A stretch of 64,000 nt of DNA from Albula goreensis. Taxonomy: Eukaryota > Chordata > Actinopteri > Albuliformes > Albulidae. Below are positions 11,992 to 22,900 of this stretch, piece after piece. The position numbers and the translations under genes were made by a program. Below the pieces are notes generated by a model. The model ran no database searches. It was not told the DNA's origin and saw nothing but the letters and a program-made list of their open reading frames with translations. Location: NCBI GenBank assembly GCA_022829145.1, contig CM040742.1:5763538-5827537 (forward strand). The letters are read 5' to 3'. The stretch's first letter is position 1; each line of letters opens with the position of its first letter.

Positions 11992-12019
11992 CCTGCGCAT
12001 TCTGCCTGACCCTTGCTTG
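9621..12019. other. Intergenic DNA upstream of nalf1
   Basis: No gene recognised. Around 10290-10560 a plus-strand reading contains LLGVNFNFSCSDK and, further on, INAAKLAVHN. These faintly recall LINE RT segments (LGVxxDxxLSFSDH and QNAAARL), so a second very old LINE remnant is possible. The last few hundred bases before 12.0 kb become less AT-rich and end in a GA-repeat. Confidence 0.4.
11961..11990. repeat. (GA)n microsatellite upstream of the nalf1 leader
   Basis: About fifteen AG dinucleotides with one T interruption. It sits roughly 750 bp before the nalf1 start codon. GA tracts are frequent near vertebrate promoters, but a regulatory role here is only inferred. Confidence 0.9.
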
Positions 12020-12303
12020 CAGTGGTTTTTTTAATATGAAGGTACTGTCGGGACTTTAACGTTCGGCCACGTGATGTTAATTCTCCGACTACTAAATGTA
12101 TTGCACTGCGATGTATCTGATCAGAAGCCACTCCCAAACATCAGGTTACCCCCTGGAGAAAAATGAATGAAAGTTGGGGATGAATGAAGCTGGCGTTAAT
12201 GGGAAGTGAAGGGGGAGACCGAGCTTGAGAGCTGAGCGAACGCGCACGCGCCCCACCCCCCTCAATTAAAAAAATTCTCAAGGTGTTCTCTGTAAAGCCG
12301 AAG
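12020..12303 (+). promoter_or_regulatory. Candidate nalf1 promoter region, CpG-enriched
   Basis: The base composition shifts from AT-rich flanks to a CpG-containing stretch, including an E-box CACGTG at 12068-12073 and a cluster AACGCGCACGCGCCCC near 12238-12254, directly upstream of the leader ORFs and exon 1. I see no convincing TATA box, which suits a CpG-type promoter. The transcription start is not determined; placement rests on composition and on distance to the nalf1 ATG. Confidence 0.45.
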
Positions 12304-12671
12304 ATGGCGACAGACTGAGAAGGGGAGCATAAGGGGAGATATCAGGACGATGAGCAGCAAATACAGGTTTCTGCATCAGAAAAGGAAGAAAAAATAAGAG
12401 AGAACATCTCGTTTCAAGGATGACAGTTTTTAAGTAAGATTTCATCTTCGTGCGTGATATGCGTATCCTGAGTGCAGCGAAAGGAGTATTGAGGATGATG
12501 GTTGCATTTTGCAGCATGCAAAAATTATGGGTGTATAGGGAAGATTTTGTCTGGCTGTTTTCCTTTGAAATGGATCGTCCTGAAAATTAGACGCAGAGGT
12601 GAGGAAGTGGATCGATTTTTATTTCAGCACCGGAAAATATGCATCCCATCATCATGTTGCAAATGAGGTAG
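12304..12671 (+). promoter_or_regulatory. nalf1 5' leader with a series of upstream ORFs
   Basis: Five non-overlapping AUG-initiated frames precede the main start and all stop before it: 12304-12318 (4 codons), 12350-12397 (15 codons, ending in a Lys-rich tail), 12420-12437 (5 codons), 12459-12590 (43 codons, MRILSAAKGVLRMMVAF onward) and 12639-12671 (10 codons). If the transcript starts upstream of 12304, ribosomes would meet all of them before 12745, which commonly lowers and regulates translation. CAAATGAG followed by GTAGGTGA near 12660-12674 also looks like a possible splice donor, so some uORFs could be removed by splicing. Confidence 0.5.
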
Positions 12672-12744
12672 GTGACATTGTTTGGGGGAAAATATTGGAG
12701 AGGAGAATAAGCCACTGGAGATTGCTTTTGTCTCCCCCTAAAAT

Positions 12745-13452
12745 ATGATCAGGGGTGCTTGGATGTATCGAAGGGAAGATGATGCCGTGTTGAAAATCTG
12801 TTGTGCACCCAAACAAAACGACAAACCCTGCGCCGATTCCGAGAGGGCACAGAAATGGCGAATGTCTTTGGCATCCCTGTTATTTTTCACCGTCCTTCTC
12901 TCTGATCACCTCTGGTTATGTGCTGGAGTTGAGCTAAGGTCCAAGGAGAGGAGCTACCGCAAACCCTGGAGCAACGCAACTGACGGGGACCATCCAGTAC
13001 AGGGCGAGAAGTGTGGTATTTTTCTAAGCAATCTGACCAAATCCGCTGCTCCAAGTCCTCATTGCACTGATGCTGAAAACCACCAACATCTGGAGTCAGC
13101 TTGCACCACGTTGCATCGGCAGAAAACGGGCTTCGGTTCCTCATCATCATTACCGACACAGTTTATTCTGACTTATTTTAGGAATTTCAGCCTTTCCTTT
13201 TGTGACTCTTACTTTATCTCCGACCTGCTGTTGGGGATGGCCAACCCAGAAAATTTGAATTGCAGTCTTCAGAACATAATTTGGGATTTGGGTAGCGGCG
13301 CTGAGGAAGACGAGAACGTCTGCAGCACCTGTATCCAGGCATATATGAGACTGGACCAACACGCTCAGGAAAAATATGAGGAGTTTGACTTCCTCTTTCT
13401 CAAGTATTTATCAGAGGATTATTCAGTAAGATCACGTACAGAGGACTGTAAG
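12745..13452 (+). CDS. nalf1: NALCN channel auxiliary factor 1 (FAM155A), exon 1
   Basis: This is the first 236 codons of an auxiliary subunit of the NALCN sodium-leak channel complex (with UNC79 and UNC80). The channel sets neuronal resting excitability; the subunit contributes an extracellular cysteine-rich domain. Family signatures visible are the N-terminus MIRGAWMYR, SERAQKW followed by the hydrophobic segment SLASLLFFTVLLSDHLWLC (residues 41-59, a membrane anchor), a variable linker (about 60-145), and the start of the cysteine-rich domain with LSFCDSY, NCSL, CSTC and LDQHAQEKYEEFD (203-215). Potential N-glycosylation sites are Asn77, 96, 147 and 172. The long Gln/Gly-rich linker of mammals is missing, so the exon is shorter. 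The start fits the family N-terminus. Coding ends at ...EDCK with AAG|GTAAGG, phase 0; open reading into the intron to 13524 is read-through. At residue 231 an Arg stands where I recall Cys (SCPEDCK). The other exons lie beyond the window. Which teleost paralogue this is cannot be told. Confidence 0.93.
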
Positions 13453-13458
13453 GTAAGG
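13453..13458 (+). other. nalf1: Splice donor of nalf1 exon 1
   Basis: The junction AAG|GTAAGG matches the U1-type donor consensus. It falls exactly where the family sequence passes from EDCK to the residues encoded by the next exon, and leaves phase 0. Confidence 0.88.
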
Positions 13459-13742
13459 CTTGGTTATTCGCTGGCTACTCGAACAGTGCGCCTGTGTATT
13501 GTCACAATGCGCGGGGTTGTTTAGCTATGTTGTCTAGATAAAAAGGTAGGTTTCTGTCAGGATTGTTATATTTTTGTATCCACTCTAAATTATCTGTTGA
13601 AGGTGTCCGATTCAGACCATACGGTTTCTATAACTTAGAGGGGTCATGCAGCTTTTAAATACAGTTTTATGACGTTATTTAAGTACTGGAAGTCGTTTAA
13701 TAGGACAGCCTAAGTGCTATCTAACATGATTGTCTGTTAAGA

Positions 13743-13766
13743 GCACACACGCACGCACGCACGCAT

Positions 13767-13826
<60 letters not shown>

Positions 13827-13830
13827 GCAC
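13743..13830. repeat. (CA)n/(CACG)n microsatellite just inside intron 1
   Basis: A compound tract, first GCAC/ACGC units, then a pure CA run ending in ATATGCAC. It lies about 290 bp downstream of the nalf1 splice donor. CA repeats in the sense strand near a donor can bind hnRNP L and affect splicing, but that role here is only inferred. Confidence 0.97.
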
Positions 13831-15590
13831 ATTGGAAACTTTTAAATATGTTTGCCTGAGCAATAAATTGGTACGTCATTCACAGTCATAATTAGCTTTT
13901 TCTTTTACTTTTAAAGTAGCCAAGTTTTTGGGCTTTCCTGCCATGTTTTGGAAAAGTCATTTTAAAACCTTAGGTTTTCCACAAATGTCAACATCTCCTA
14001 AGGACGACAATACTCACTGCTATGAGCTATGCTACTACTCTAAGAAGAAAGTGGAGTATAACGTTTTTGAGAGCCAATGTTAGCATGGCAATGAGAAATG
14101 GTACATTCTTTGTGAATGACAATTTGTGTAATCTGATGCATAACATATTCCAAACCATATTTTGCTGTACCATAATGTCCAAGTATTCCACAGACATTGA
14201 GTGGAATATACCACTTGGTTCCCCCACTTTGATTGTGTCTCTCTCCAGATCTGTGAAAGCATTTCAGATCCCCTCTACCATATGGAACCTTGTGAAATGA
14301 ATGCGGTAGTCAAGCTTACATACATGTTTCAATAATTGCCTACTTCTGTTGTTAAAATGCACTGTCTTGAGCAACCCTGTACCATTCGATGCACTCGAGT
14401 ACAACACAGTAATAAATACATACACAACGAAATAAAACTACCTGGTGATGTATCCCAAGAACCTACTGCACATAGTGACAATACCCTGAGAGAAACTCCA
14501 AACATAGGTTTGGAAATGGTGCCAGACAAAGTTTGTGATGTGGTACTTTTAAGAAAATGTGACGCTCTGTGATAAAGAGTCTTGATATGTACCAACTACT
14601 TTTAAGGTAAGGGAAAGATGAATGAATGTTTCAAAAAGTGATCCACATGAGAAGGAAATGTTGGTGCTTTGTTTCAGACGTACAAAATACAAAAAAAAGT
14701 GCTGACTCCCCTTCCGCAGAGCCATGGGGAATCAGATATTCATAGAGTTTGTCAAGCATGATAAGCTTGATTTATTCTCCTGGATCCCAAGTCACACTTC
14801 ATTAAATACACGAATTTTGCAACAAGGTTGATGAAACAACAGGAATAAGTAAATAAAATATATAAAGACGATCTCTGAGAATGTGCCTACTCTCATCCAG
14901 CTGATGCAAATGTTGTATAGTTATATTCATCACTCAAACATGAGTGAGCAAAGCCAGTTTTTTTAAATGAAGGCATGTTTGAAATTGTAGTCAATGGGGA
15001 CTCAGTAACAGAAGACAAGCAGCGGTGGTCTGCCTCACAGATGTGAAGCTTTTATTTTGGGTCACAGTTGAGTCTAGAGAGGCAAGAAACAAGCAACATA
15101 TAAACAAGTGTACAGCTGCTCGCCTATGATTAAAAGTGTATAGATATATAATGAACTTTTTTTTTTAAAACCCTAGTCCTTAGCTTGTGCCTTAAGATTG
15201 TGTCTCTTGTATGCATCAGTGGCTAGAATGAGATTTGCAGCTGGTTGTTGTGTGCTTTCACTTTGTTTGGTTGCAGTTTGAGGTTCAGTGGTCTTGCACA
15301 AATTCATTCTGAAAAAAAAAACACAATAAGAGGTTCATTTGATGCCTCCGGCCAGCGTATGCACTTTGTTTATTGCCATACCAAGGCCTGATGTCCGTAA
15401 ACATGGATCAGGCAAATGCTGGAGAAGTTATTATCTTCACCCTGATATTGAGAATGATGTTAAAGCTCGAAAACAATGCATTTTGTCTGATGGTTAAAAA
15501 GGGGAATGTACAGAATGTCTTTGAAGCTAATTCAAGATCTAAACTTTCGGCCCTTCTTATTTAAGGTACATTAACATTTGGCAATATTTA
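13831..15590. other. Intron 1 segment without recognised elements
   Basis: AT-rich DNA with short unrecognised frames. An imperfect inverted repeat at about 14178-14217 pairs CCAAGT/ACTTGG and ATTCCAC/GTGGAAT with a bulge. Nothing else is supported. Confidence 0.5.
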
Positions 15591-15599
15591 CTGAGTCTC

Positions 15600-16135
15600 A
15601 CTCACATTTAATAATGCACACGGCACTTTCTTGTCCACAAATTGGCAAGCGTTCCCAAGTGGGCCTAATGAGCCTTATAAGTGATCTCTCATCGGGCAGG
15701 TCGTTCGGGTCTCTCTCAGTCAGGTCATCCGAGCGCTTTATGGCGTTTTGGGGCAGGCGGGTTTTCGTGTTGTTTTGTTTTCTTTTAGAGCGTGTCTCAG
15801 CTCTGGCATCTTTCCATGCAAGTGTCGGGCGTTGATGATGTCACCCTTCAGGACCTCATCAGGGTTGTCTGGCAGATCCTTTGATGTTCCACTTCCAAAG
15901 GAAGCTGTCTCTGGCAATGAGGCATTTACTGCTCATTAAGGAGTTTGCGGCTCTGGGTTTGAGCTGAACTCTGTGGCCCCGTGTGGTTGTTAGTAGCGCT
16001 ATCAAGCTCCAGGTGCTGTTCTGTATCTTTAATGAGAACTTAAGCAGCCAAGTGGCCTTACTGCTGCAAGCTTTTAAGTCGGGGAATTACACACAGCTAG
16101 AGAGAAGGTGTGAGCCACGGTGACCTAGCTAGATT
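15600..16135. promoter_or_regulatory. Candidate conserved non-coding element cluster
   Basis: GC-richer and more complex than the flanks, with no long coding frame that resembles a protein. It contains homeodomain- and bHLH-like motifs such as GCTCATTAAGG (about 15929), CCAGGTGCTG (about 16010) and CTTTAATGAG (about 16028). Patches like this inside long introns of neuronal genes are often developmental enhancers. Without alignment this is a suggestion from composition and motif texture only. Confidence 0.25.
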
Positions 16136-19100
16136 TAAATACAGCTCGTGACAGCGGTAGCATGTAGATAACCCTCCCCCTTTCCGCCCCCTCGTCTTCG
16201 GAGACGGGTGTAATGGCAACATAACAAATTTTTGCTTCAGATTTTGAGCTTGAAAAAATCATCATTTGCTAAATGTATGTGGCCTGAAGTTGATTAATTT
16301 TTTATCCGTGACATAAAGGAACAAAATAATGTGGGTAATCCAAGAGTGCTTTGTACTGTGGGTTTTAAAAATCTGGAATGTATGTTTTTTTAAGGTCCAC
16401 CAACTAAATGCATATATCGGTTGGAAGGCGCCCTGAACTTTTTTGTTGATATGGAGTATATGATCACCTATTTTCCTCCCAGTGTATGAGACCAAAGCAG
16501 ACCAATCTACAGCAGGGTACCCGACTGCAATGCTAACAAGTAATTCCAAATCCCATAGCGTGCGAGAGAGGCACTGCAGTCACTGTTCATCGCTCCATGT
16601 ATTCATTTTCCAAAATGTCTTATTCGCACATTTCCCACTGTTAATGGGGATCACAGGCCAGCTTGCGAATGCAATATGAAACAGGCTGTTTGAAGAAGGG
16701 GAATGGTGTTCTGGCAGATTTTATATTCAGGCACGTAATGGTCTGTCAGTATTTTGGCTTGCAGCAAAATGTGTAGCTCAGTTGTACTCTCGGTGTATCA
16801 ATAGAGAGCTATGCGCCGTACAGTCGTTGGAAACAGGCCTCAGCGATAGCCTCAAAAGAAAGGACGTTTATGACAGACCCTTGACTTCATATTGACCTTT
16901 GCGCTGAAAAGGGTTTTCAGCAATGACATGACGGTTTAGCTATGCTGAGTTACTTCACACAATATGTGCTCATCTTTTGTCAGACTGTACCCTCAGTGCT
17001 GGTAATTGGTGCAGGTTTTGTGTATAAAACATATGTTGTAGTGTTTTAAATGCATTATAAACATGTTTATTAAGGATTCATTACCCTTTCTGAATATATA
17101 TTCTTCTGCTTGCCAGACAAAGACCTTCTGTTTCAGTTTCACGATGAGATGATAACAAATAAAGCGCTCTCTATGAAAAACCTATGAAGTTGCACATTGG
17201 ACCTTCTTCTAGTGGTACAGATCAATGACAGCTAAGGGAGAAATCCTAACTGGAAAACTAGCACTTGCTAACCAGCCATGATACGTCTAAGGGTGGCTTT
17301 CTTCAGTACCTTTACACAATTATGATTACACAAGGCACCTACGTTAGGGGAGAGTCAAGCACCACATGTTGTCTAGTTATCTTTTGCTGGAGGTACATTT
17401 AAATTCCATTTTACTTAGTAGAATGTGAGTTACAGTTGGCTTGTTAGCACTTGGGTCAAGCTATAGAAAGAGCTGTTCCTGTTCACTACAATCCAGTACA
17501 TCAGTGTACATAAGATACGACTGTAGTAGCAAAATCATGTTCATTTTCTGAGAGGTATTACAAGAATAGCTCTCTACAGATACCAATGAAAACTAAATGA
17601 ACTGAGTGGTTTTAGTTCCTCCGCATTATTTTGGCAGCGCTCGGGCAGCGAGATAATGCGCAGGCATCCAGTGAGGAAGATCTGCTGCGATGCGCATAGT
17701 TTGATTTGGGATTGACACAAGCTGCCCCCATGATTCAGTGTTGCACTCCGGCATGAAAACTGGGCTGTTGAACTCAGCTGCTCATCTCATGGTGTCAGGA
17801 CCAAGGATTAGCTGTCATACTTCCCAGATCAGTTGGCTAATCCAGAGCAGCAGATGCAGTGCCATAGCCAAGAGCTTGAGTTGCCACAGGAGCTCATGGA
17901 CTGATATGTTAAAACTAATGCCGCTCCAGGTTGCAGTTTTCAGCGACTCGCTGATGAACATAGACTTTTTTTCGTAGTGAAATCATTCTTATTCTTATTG
18001 GATTAGAACCTCTAAACAGTATCTGAGTAAGGTAAAAATGTTACTTTTTGCAGAAAGTGCTTCAAATAGAAATAAGTGGTTATATTGGGAAATAGCACAT
18101 TTGAGATGTCTGACAGACTGAAATTCAGGAACCCAGTGAATAAAAAAGTGCTAATGAGAGATAAAACACTGAATTGATAGCAGGCGTCGTAGTAGATTTT
18201 TTCATGATCTCCTCATGGTCATGATCTTTGCAGCAGGACGCCAGTTATAAGTCTTTATTAACGGTCTTGTGTGCATGGGTTATTACACTTTAAGTTATAA
18301 TCAAGAGTTATAATCAAATTGGCCGGAATGAAATTGCAACCCTTCAAATCGGCCTAAAGCACTAATCATGTGGCTTTTCCTTTCGTTAATCATTCAATGT
18401 AAAGCCTCCATTTGATCAACCTAGATATATAAAACAGTTAGTCTGGGCCAACGAAAGGACAGCATGCATTATGTGTGAAGAGAAATGATTTATGGCTTAT
18501 GATTTATGATTTCCTTTTCAATAGCTCAGCTTGTAGATGTTTAGCCAATGGAGTTTTAGCCATTGGTGGTATTCTTATTAAATTATGTCACTTTTCTGCT
18601 TTGGAACAGTTCAAAATTTTACCTAGACCGCATGTATCATCATTATGGTATAGACACTTGAACTGTGTTTAGACCAGGCAAATCTTGCTGCAGTATGTAC
18701 AGTATCTATGACAGGAGCTGTAACAGATTTATAATATTGGGTCTATAAATCCTTTCATGATTTTAGAGCCCTGTGTGTGTACCTGTTCCAAATGGCGCAT
18801 AATCACATTATGACAGTCCAGCCAGTACCGTGATTATATTAGCCTGGGTTTAACAACACTTGGATGAGGATGTGGCTTTTCTCACATTTATATTACCTTC
18901 CGAATGCTCTGGCCTGCACCTTGGGACCAGTCTCTACTGGCTCGATTTTAATGACACTCAGAGGGACAAAAGCAGGCTAAGGGCAGATAGTTGCGGTTTA
19001 TCATTTTTATTTGCTTTTGTGTATTTTCAGGAATTTGTGTGCTGTTTATTTGCACATGGGTCCCATAAAGTGACTTTTGCTCTAATTACGAAAGTGTACA

Positions 19101-19448
19101 CAATTAGCTATTGTCTGACTATTGTCAATTGTTTCAGTCTCTGAAATGGTTATTATTCTGGGCACTCGACAAAGCTTCAAACCTCTTAGAAAACAGGGTG
19201 AATGCTAGTTATTTTATGAGCAAAACAAAATGTATCAATACAAGTTGCAGCTCAGTGCTGTTTATCAGTGTGACTAGAGACTTGATTTCTTTCCATTAAT
19301 CCTTCAGACTGTATGTGTGACTACATTTGAATGCCATGCAATTCTTCTATACTTCAAATATATGACTAGTCTGCATTTTGCATTTGTGAATGGTATCAGA
19401 AAGACATTAGGAAACATAAAGTAATTTTAGTCTAATCATTATTGTCAG
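16136..19448. other. Intron 1 segment; one further CNE-like patch
   Basis: Mostly AT-rich unrecognised DNA. The interval about 17630-17960 is higher in GC and has the compact, non-repetitive look of a conserved element; nothing in it codes for a recognisable protein. Confidence 0.35.
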
Positions 19449-19990
19449 TAATGCTGTCTGATCATGTGTTGTTTTTCCTGTTATTTTGGTTTTGGTTTTG
19501 TTCAGCTGTTTTCATGTGTTTTGGTTCTTTCATTTCCCCGGTCCATGTGCTGTTGTATTCATTGCCCTTTCTTTGTCTGCCCCGCCTCCTGCCTTGTTAC
19601 CTGTTACCAGATTGCTGATTTGTTTCACCTGTCTCGTTGTTCACCTGTGTCTTGTTTACTCATCAGTCTGTGTATTTATACACTGCTCTGTCTGTTTTTC
19701 TCAGTATTTCCTTTTCAGGCTACTAGCCTTTTCTTCTGTGGCTGTGGTGCCTGCCTGTTCCGTTTTTTTGATTTCTGTATTCTGTGTTTGTACTTTTGCT
19801 GTGTCTACCTGGTTCCTCTTTCTTCTTTGCCTTTTGGACTCTGATTTTGTACTGTTGCAGTGACTTCCTGGTTTTGACCCCTGTCTGGTTTTGACTTTGA
19901 TTTTTGGATTGTGTTCTGGCTGTTTAGTGAACTTTGGTTTATTTTTTTATTCCCATCTGCATCAGAGTCCTTCTCCTGAGTTCTGATAAT
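19449..19990 (+). mobile_element. LTR-like fragment (probable solo LTR)
   Basis: A markedly pyrimidine-rich, T/G/C-skewed block with CACCTGTGTCTTGTTTACTC, TGTATTTATACACTGC (a TATA-like box, about 19670), then many GTTTTGACT/TTGGACTCTG-type phrases and an end like CTGCATCAGAGTCCTTCTCC. This pattern is familiar from LTRs of fish Gypsy elements. The skew explains the long hydrophobic Cys/Phe-rich open frames on the + strand at 19464-19863, which I do not regard as genes. No internal pol region flanks it and the termini are degraded, so it is a solo or partial LTR. Confidence 0.5.
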
Positions 19991-22900
19991 TAATCCCCTT
20001 TGGTTTCATTTTAATGTAACTTTTCAAACCAGCTCTAAAGATGCTGGAAGCGATTCAACACAAATAAGTTGGGTTTTTAAAATTAGTTTTCCTTTTTATT
20101 TCCCTGTATGGAGTTGTTAAATGTGAGTCTTCAGTTGCCTCTAAGCCAGCTTTTTTTCCCCCTTTCTTTTATGTATACTAAGCTGAGTTCTGCATTTTGC
20201 ACAGGAGAACAATGCAATTCAGATAATCGTTAATCTGGAAATACTGGTGATCTGAAATGCAAAAACCTGAAAGTGCCATTCTAATTTGGCTTTATTTGTG
20301 TACAAGCACTAATGCAAAATGGAACAATTAAACTGAAACACTATCATGCTATTTTGAGTATTAATGCGTTGTATTATTGTAAAAACATGACCCTCCTACT
20401 GCTGCAGGCTACAGTAAAACACATGCTTAAGTGTTGCTTAATGAATCAAAAGCCTTTTGTGTGTTGACTGGTACTTCCTATTTAAGAATTCTCAACTTTG
20501 AAGAATCCCACACCATTTGGTTTTTTTTTATTGTTTTAATTTCTCTGAAATACACTGATATACTGTCCTTTCAAGCAACTTTCATTTTTGGAGGTTGAAA
20601 CACAAATAGCATTTGTGTCAATGTGTGTGCCTGGAAGTAGGTGTGAGTTGTCTCTTTCCAATGAGCTAGCCTTTGGCTAATCCATTTGGAGACCTACACA
20701 ATTTTGTGCATTAGCCCAATCCGAAAATAAATGCTTACCAGAACTTTTTGCATTTTCCTTTTCAATCAGAGACCACCAAAGATGCATATTAAGCATGGAT
20801 GTAGTAATGTACTCTTCAGTTTTTTATTATAACTTGTCTAAGGATCAAATGCGCTGCAGCCGCTGGAAAGGACATGACCAGAGCTGTCAAGACAGTCCTT
20901 GTGCCTTCGCCACCAGGTTTTTGCTCATACTTGCTTGTGCCCCTCGTCATGGCCTGGTTTTGTGAGTTCACAGTTCCATCTATGATGTAAGATGCGAGTG
21001 TCCCATTACTGTCATTTGGCTTTTATCCTGGTTTTGATTAGAGCCAATTCCCTGGGAGCAAGTTCCATGCTCATGATGCAAGATGCTGGACTGGGACTTG
21101 AACCTTCACCTCAGAATCATAAACAGTCAGTGCCCCTGTCATCAGAATATAAACAGTTTCTAAGAAAAGCAATGCAATGGGTGAAGTTTGTGTTGTCATC
21201 ACTTCTATACGCCGAGCTAGTTGGGTCCCGAAATTAGTTTCAGGTAGAAAGTACACTTACACATCTTTGGAAGTGCTTGTTTAATTTGATACTTTTTTCT
21301 ATAAAGGGAATTTGATTCAGGACATTAACCATAGGAACTTGCAATGTATGATGTTATGGAAATGGTTTATTTTGTGAATTCTATGCAGCTGTATTCTTTA
21401 GAAATGCTTGTTTTGGAATGTATTATTTTTGGTATTTAATTGAGCCTGTTATTCAGCTGGGGTGGCTAAATGCTATCACTAGAAATAGTTGGTTACATAG
21501 CCTTGCAGTTACTTGGGTATGCATTGTTACATTGTTATACATTGAGTTATGAAAGCCAATCATCTCAGTATTGTTGCATGTAGTTCTCATTATGTTTTTA
21601 AGTACTACATGGGCAATCTGCTGAAAAAACATCATAAAGTGTAACTGAAATAATTAGTATTGTGTTGCATGTTTTCTACTTGAGCAAGACATTTTAAATT
21701 CATTCCATGTCGACTCAACCACAGCCTCAGTTTTTTTTTCCTACCCCACTTTTTCAGATTTTGCTAATATTTGGGTCAATGGAGGGCTATAACTATAAAA
21801 ACTATGTGGTTTTGTCCAACTCTCAGTATTACGTATGGCCATCTGAAAAATGTTGCCAAAGGCAATTGGGCCACACTTGGCAACTACTTCCTCTATAAAA
21901 TGTTTTTGTTGTTATGTGAGTTAGACTTCCTAAACCTGGGGTCCCATACGATTCACAAACAGCAGTCTGAATTCAATTGTGTTGGAAGGACAACTTCAGT
22001 GCATGACGTTGGCCAGTATCTAGATATTCTTCAGGTCTATCAGAAGTGCAGTCAACATAACATTCTTCATTGAACACAACATCCACATATTGTCATGACT
22101 TCAGTTCTGTTTCATTTGGAAGTATATATCTAATTCTGTGACTCTTCAGAATATATATAAGAGACCCAGAAGAGAGGAATGTCATGTGCCGGCTGTACCT
22201 TGCAGACAGTCAGCAAGGTACAGCCACTTGTCTGAAATGTTTGTTTACTCTGTTTTGTCAATTCTAAGCCAATTAGTGTTGATGCCTTGATCCAAGACAT
22301 GTGGGGAATATGGAATAAAGGTATTTGTACACTTGATATGATGTGTTCTTCACATCTGCACACTTATGTGGAGACACAACATTTCACTGTTGCCATGGCT
22401 TCATTTCAGTAAAATCAACAGGCCAAAGACAGTCATATTAATCAAGGTTAGGTACTCATGATTCTTCAAAAAGTAAATCATCCAAAGAAAAACTTGTGCA
22501 ATATTTAAGCACAAAATTAGCTTTTTGAGAAAAAAAAAAAAACATTTCTGAGCTATGTGGACATCCTCATTTTTATGCTCAAGTTTTCTGGAAAACTAAG
22601 CTGGAGAAATTTTAAGCTAAAGGCACTCTGTCAATTGTGTCTGTGACTCTGAAAGACCTCCTTCTCCCAAAAAGATTCTGAACCTGCATGAAAAATTCAT
22701 GTAGGACCCCAGGTTTGGTGAGTCTGACTCACGTACAGGACTTTAGTTCTTATAGGGAGAAATATTTTCCAGGTTATTGGCATGGCCTGCCCGTTGGCAC
22801 TGGCAAAATAATAAAATAAATCTTTAAATGGCCAAAGTTCCCTAAATATTGAGATTTGGCCAAAACCACTTTGCACGTCACAAAATTTTTATACCAAATT

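Noticed and set aside
13453..13524. Continuation of the nalf1 open frame past the exon
   Set aside because: It lies after a consensus GTAAGG donor at the known family junction. The added residues do not resemble the protein family.
19464..19863. Two overlapping 125-codon Cys/Phe-rich frames that look like membrane proteins
   Set aside because: They are open because of the strong T/G pyrimidine skew of an LTR-like block. Two frames being open at once points to composition, not coding.
22191..22225. MicroRNA precursor
   Set aside because: The stem is only 13 bp with a 9-nt loop, too short for Drosha/Dicer-type precursors.
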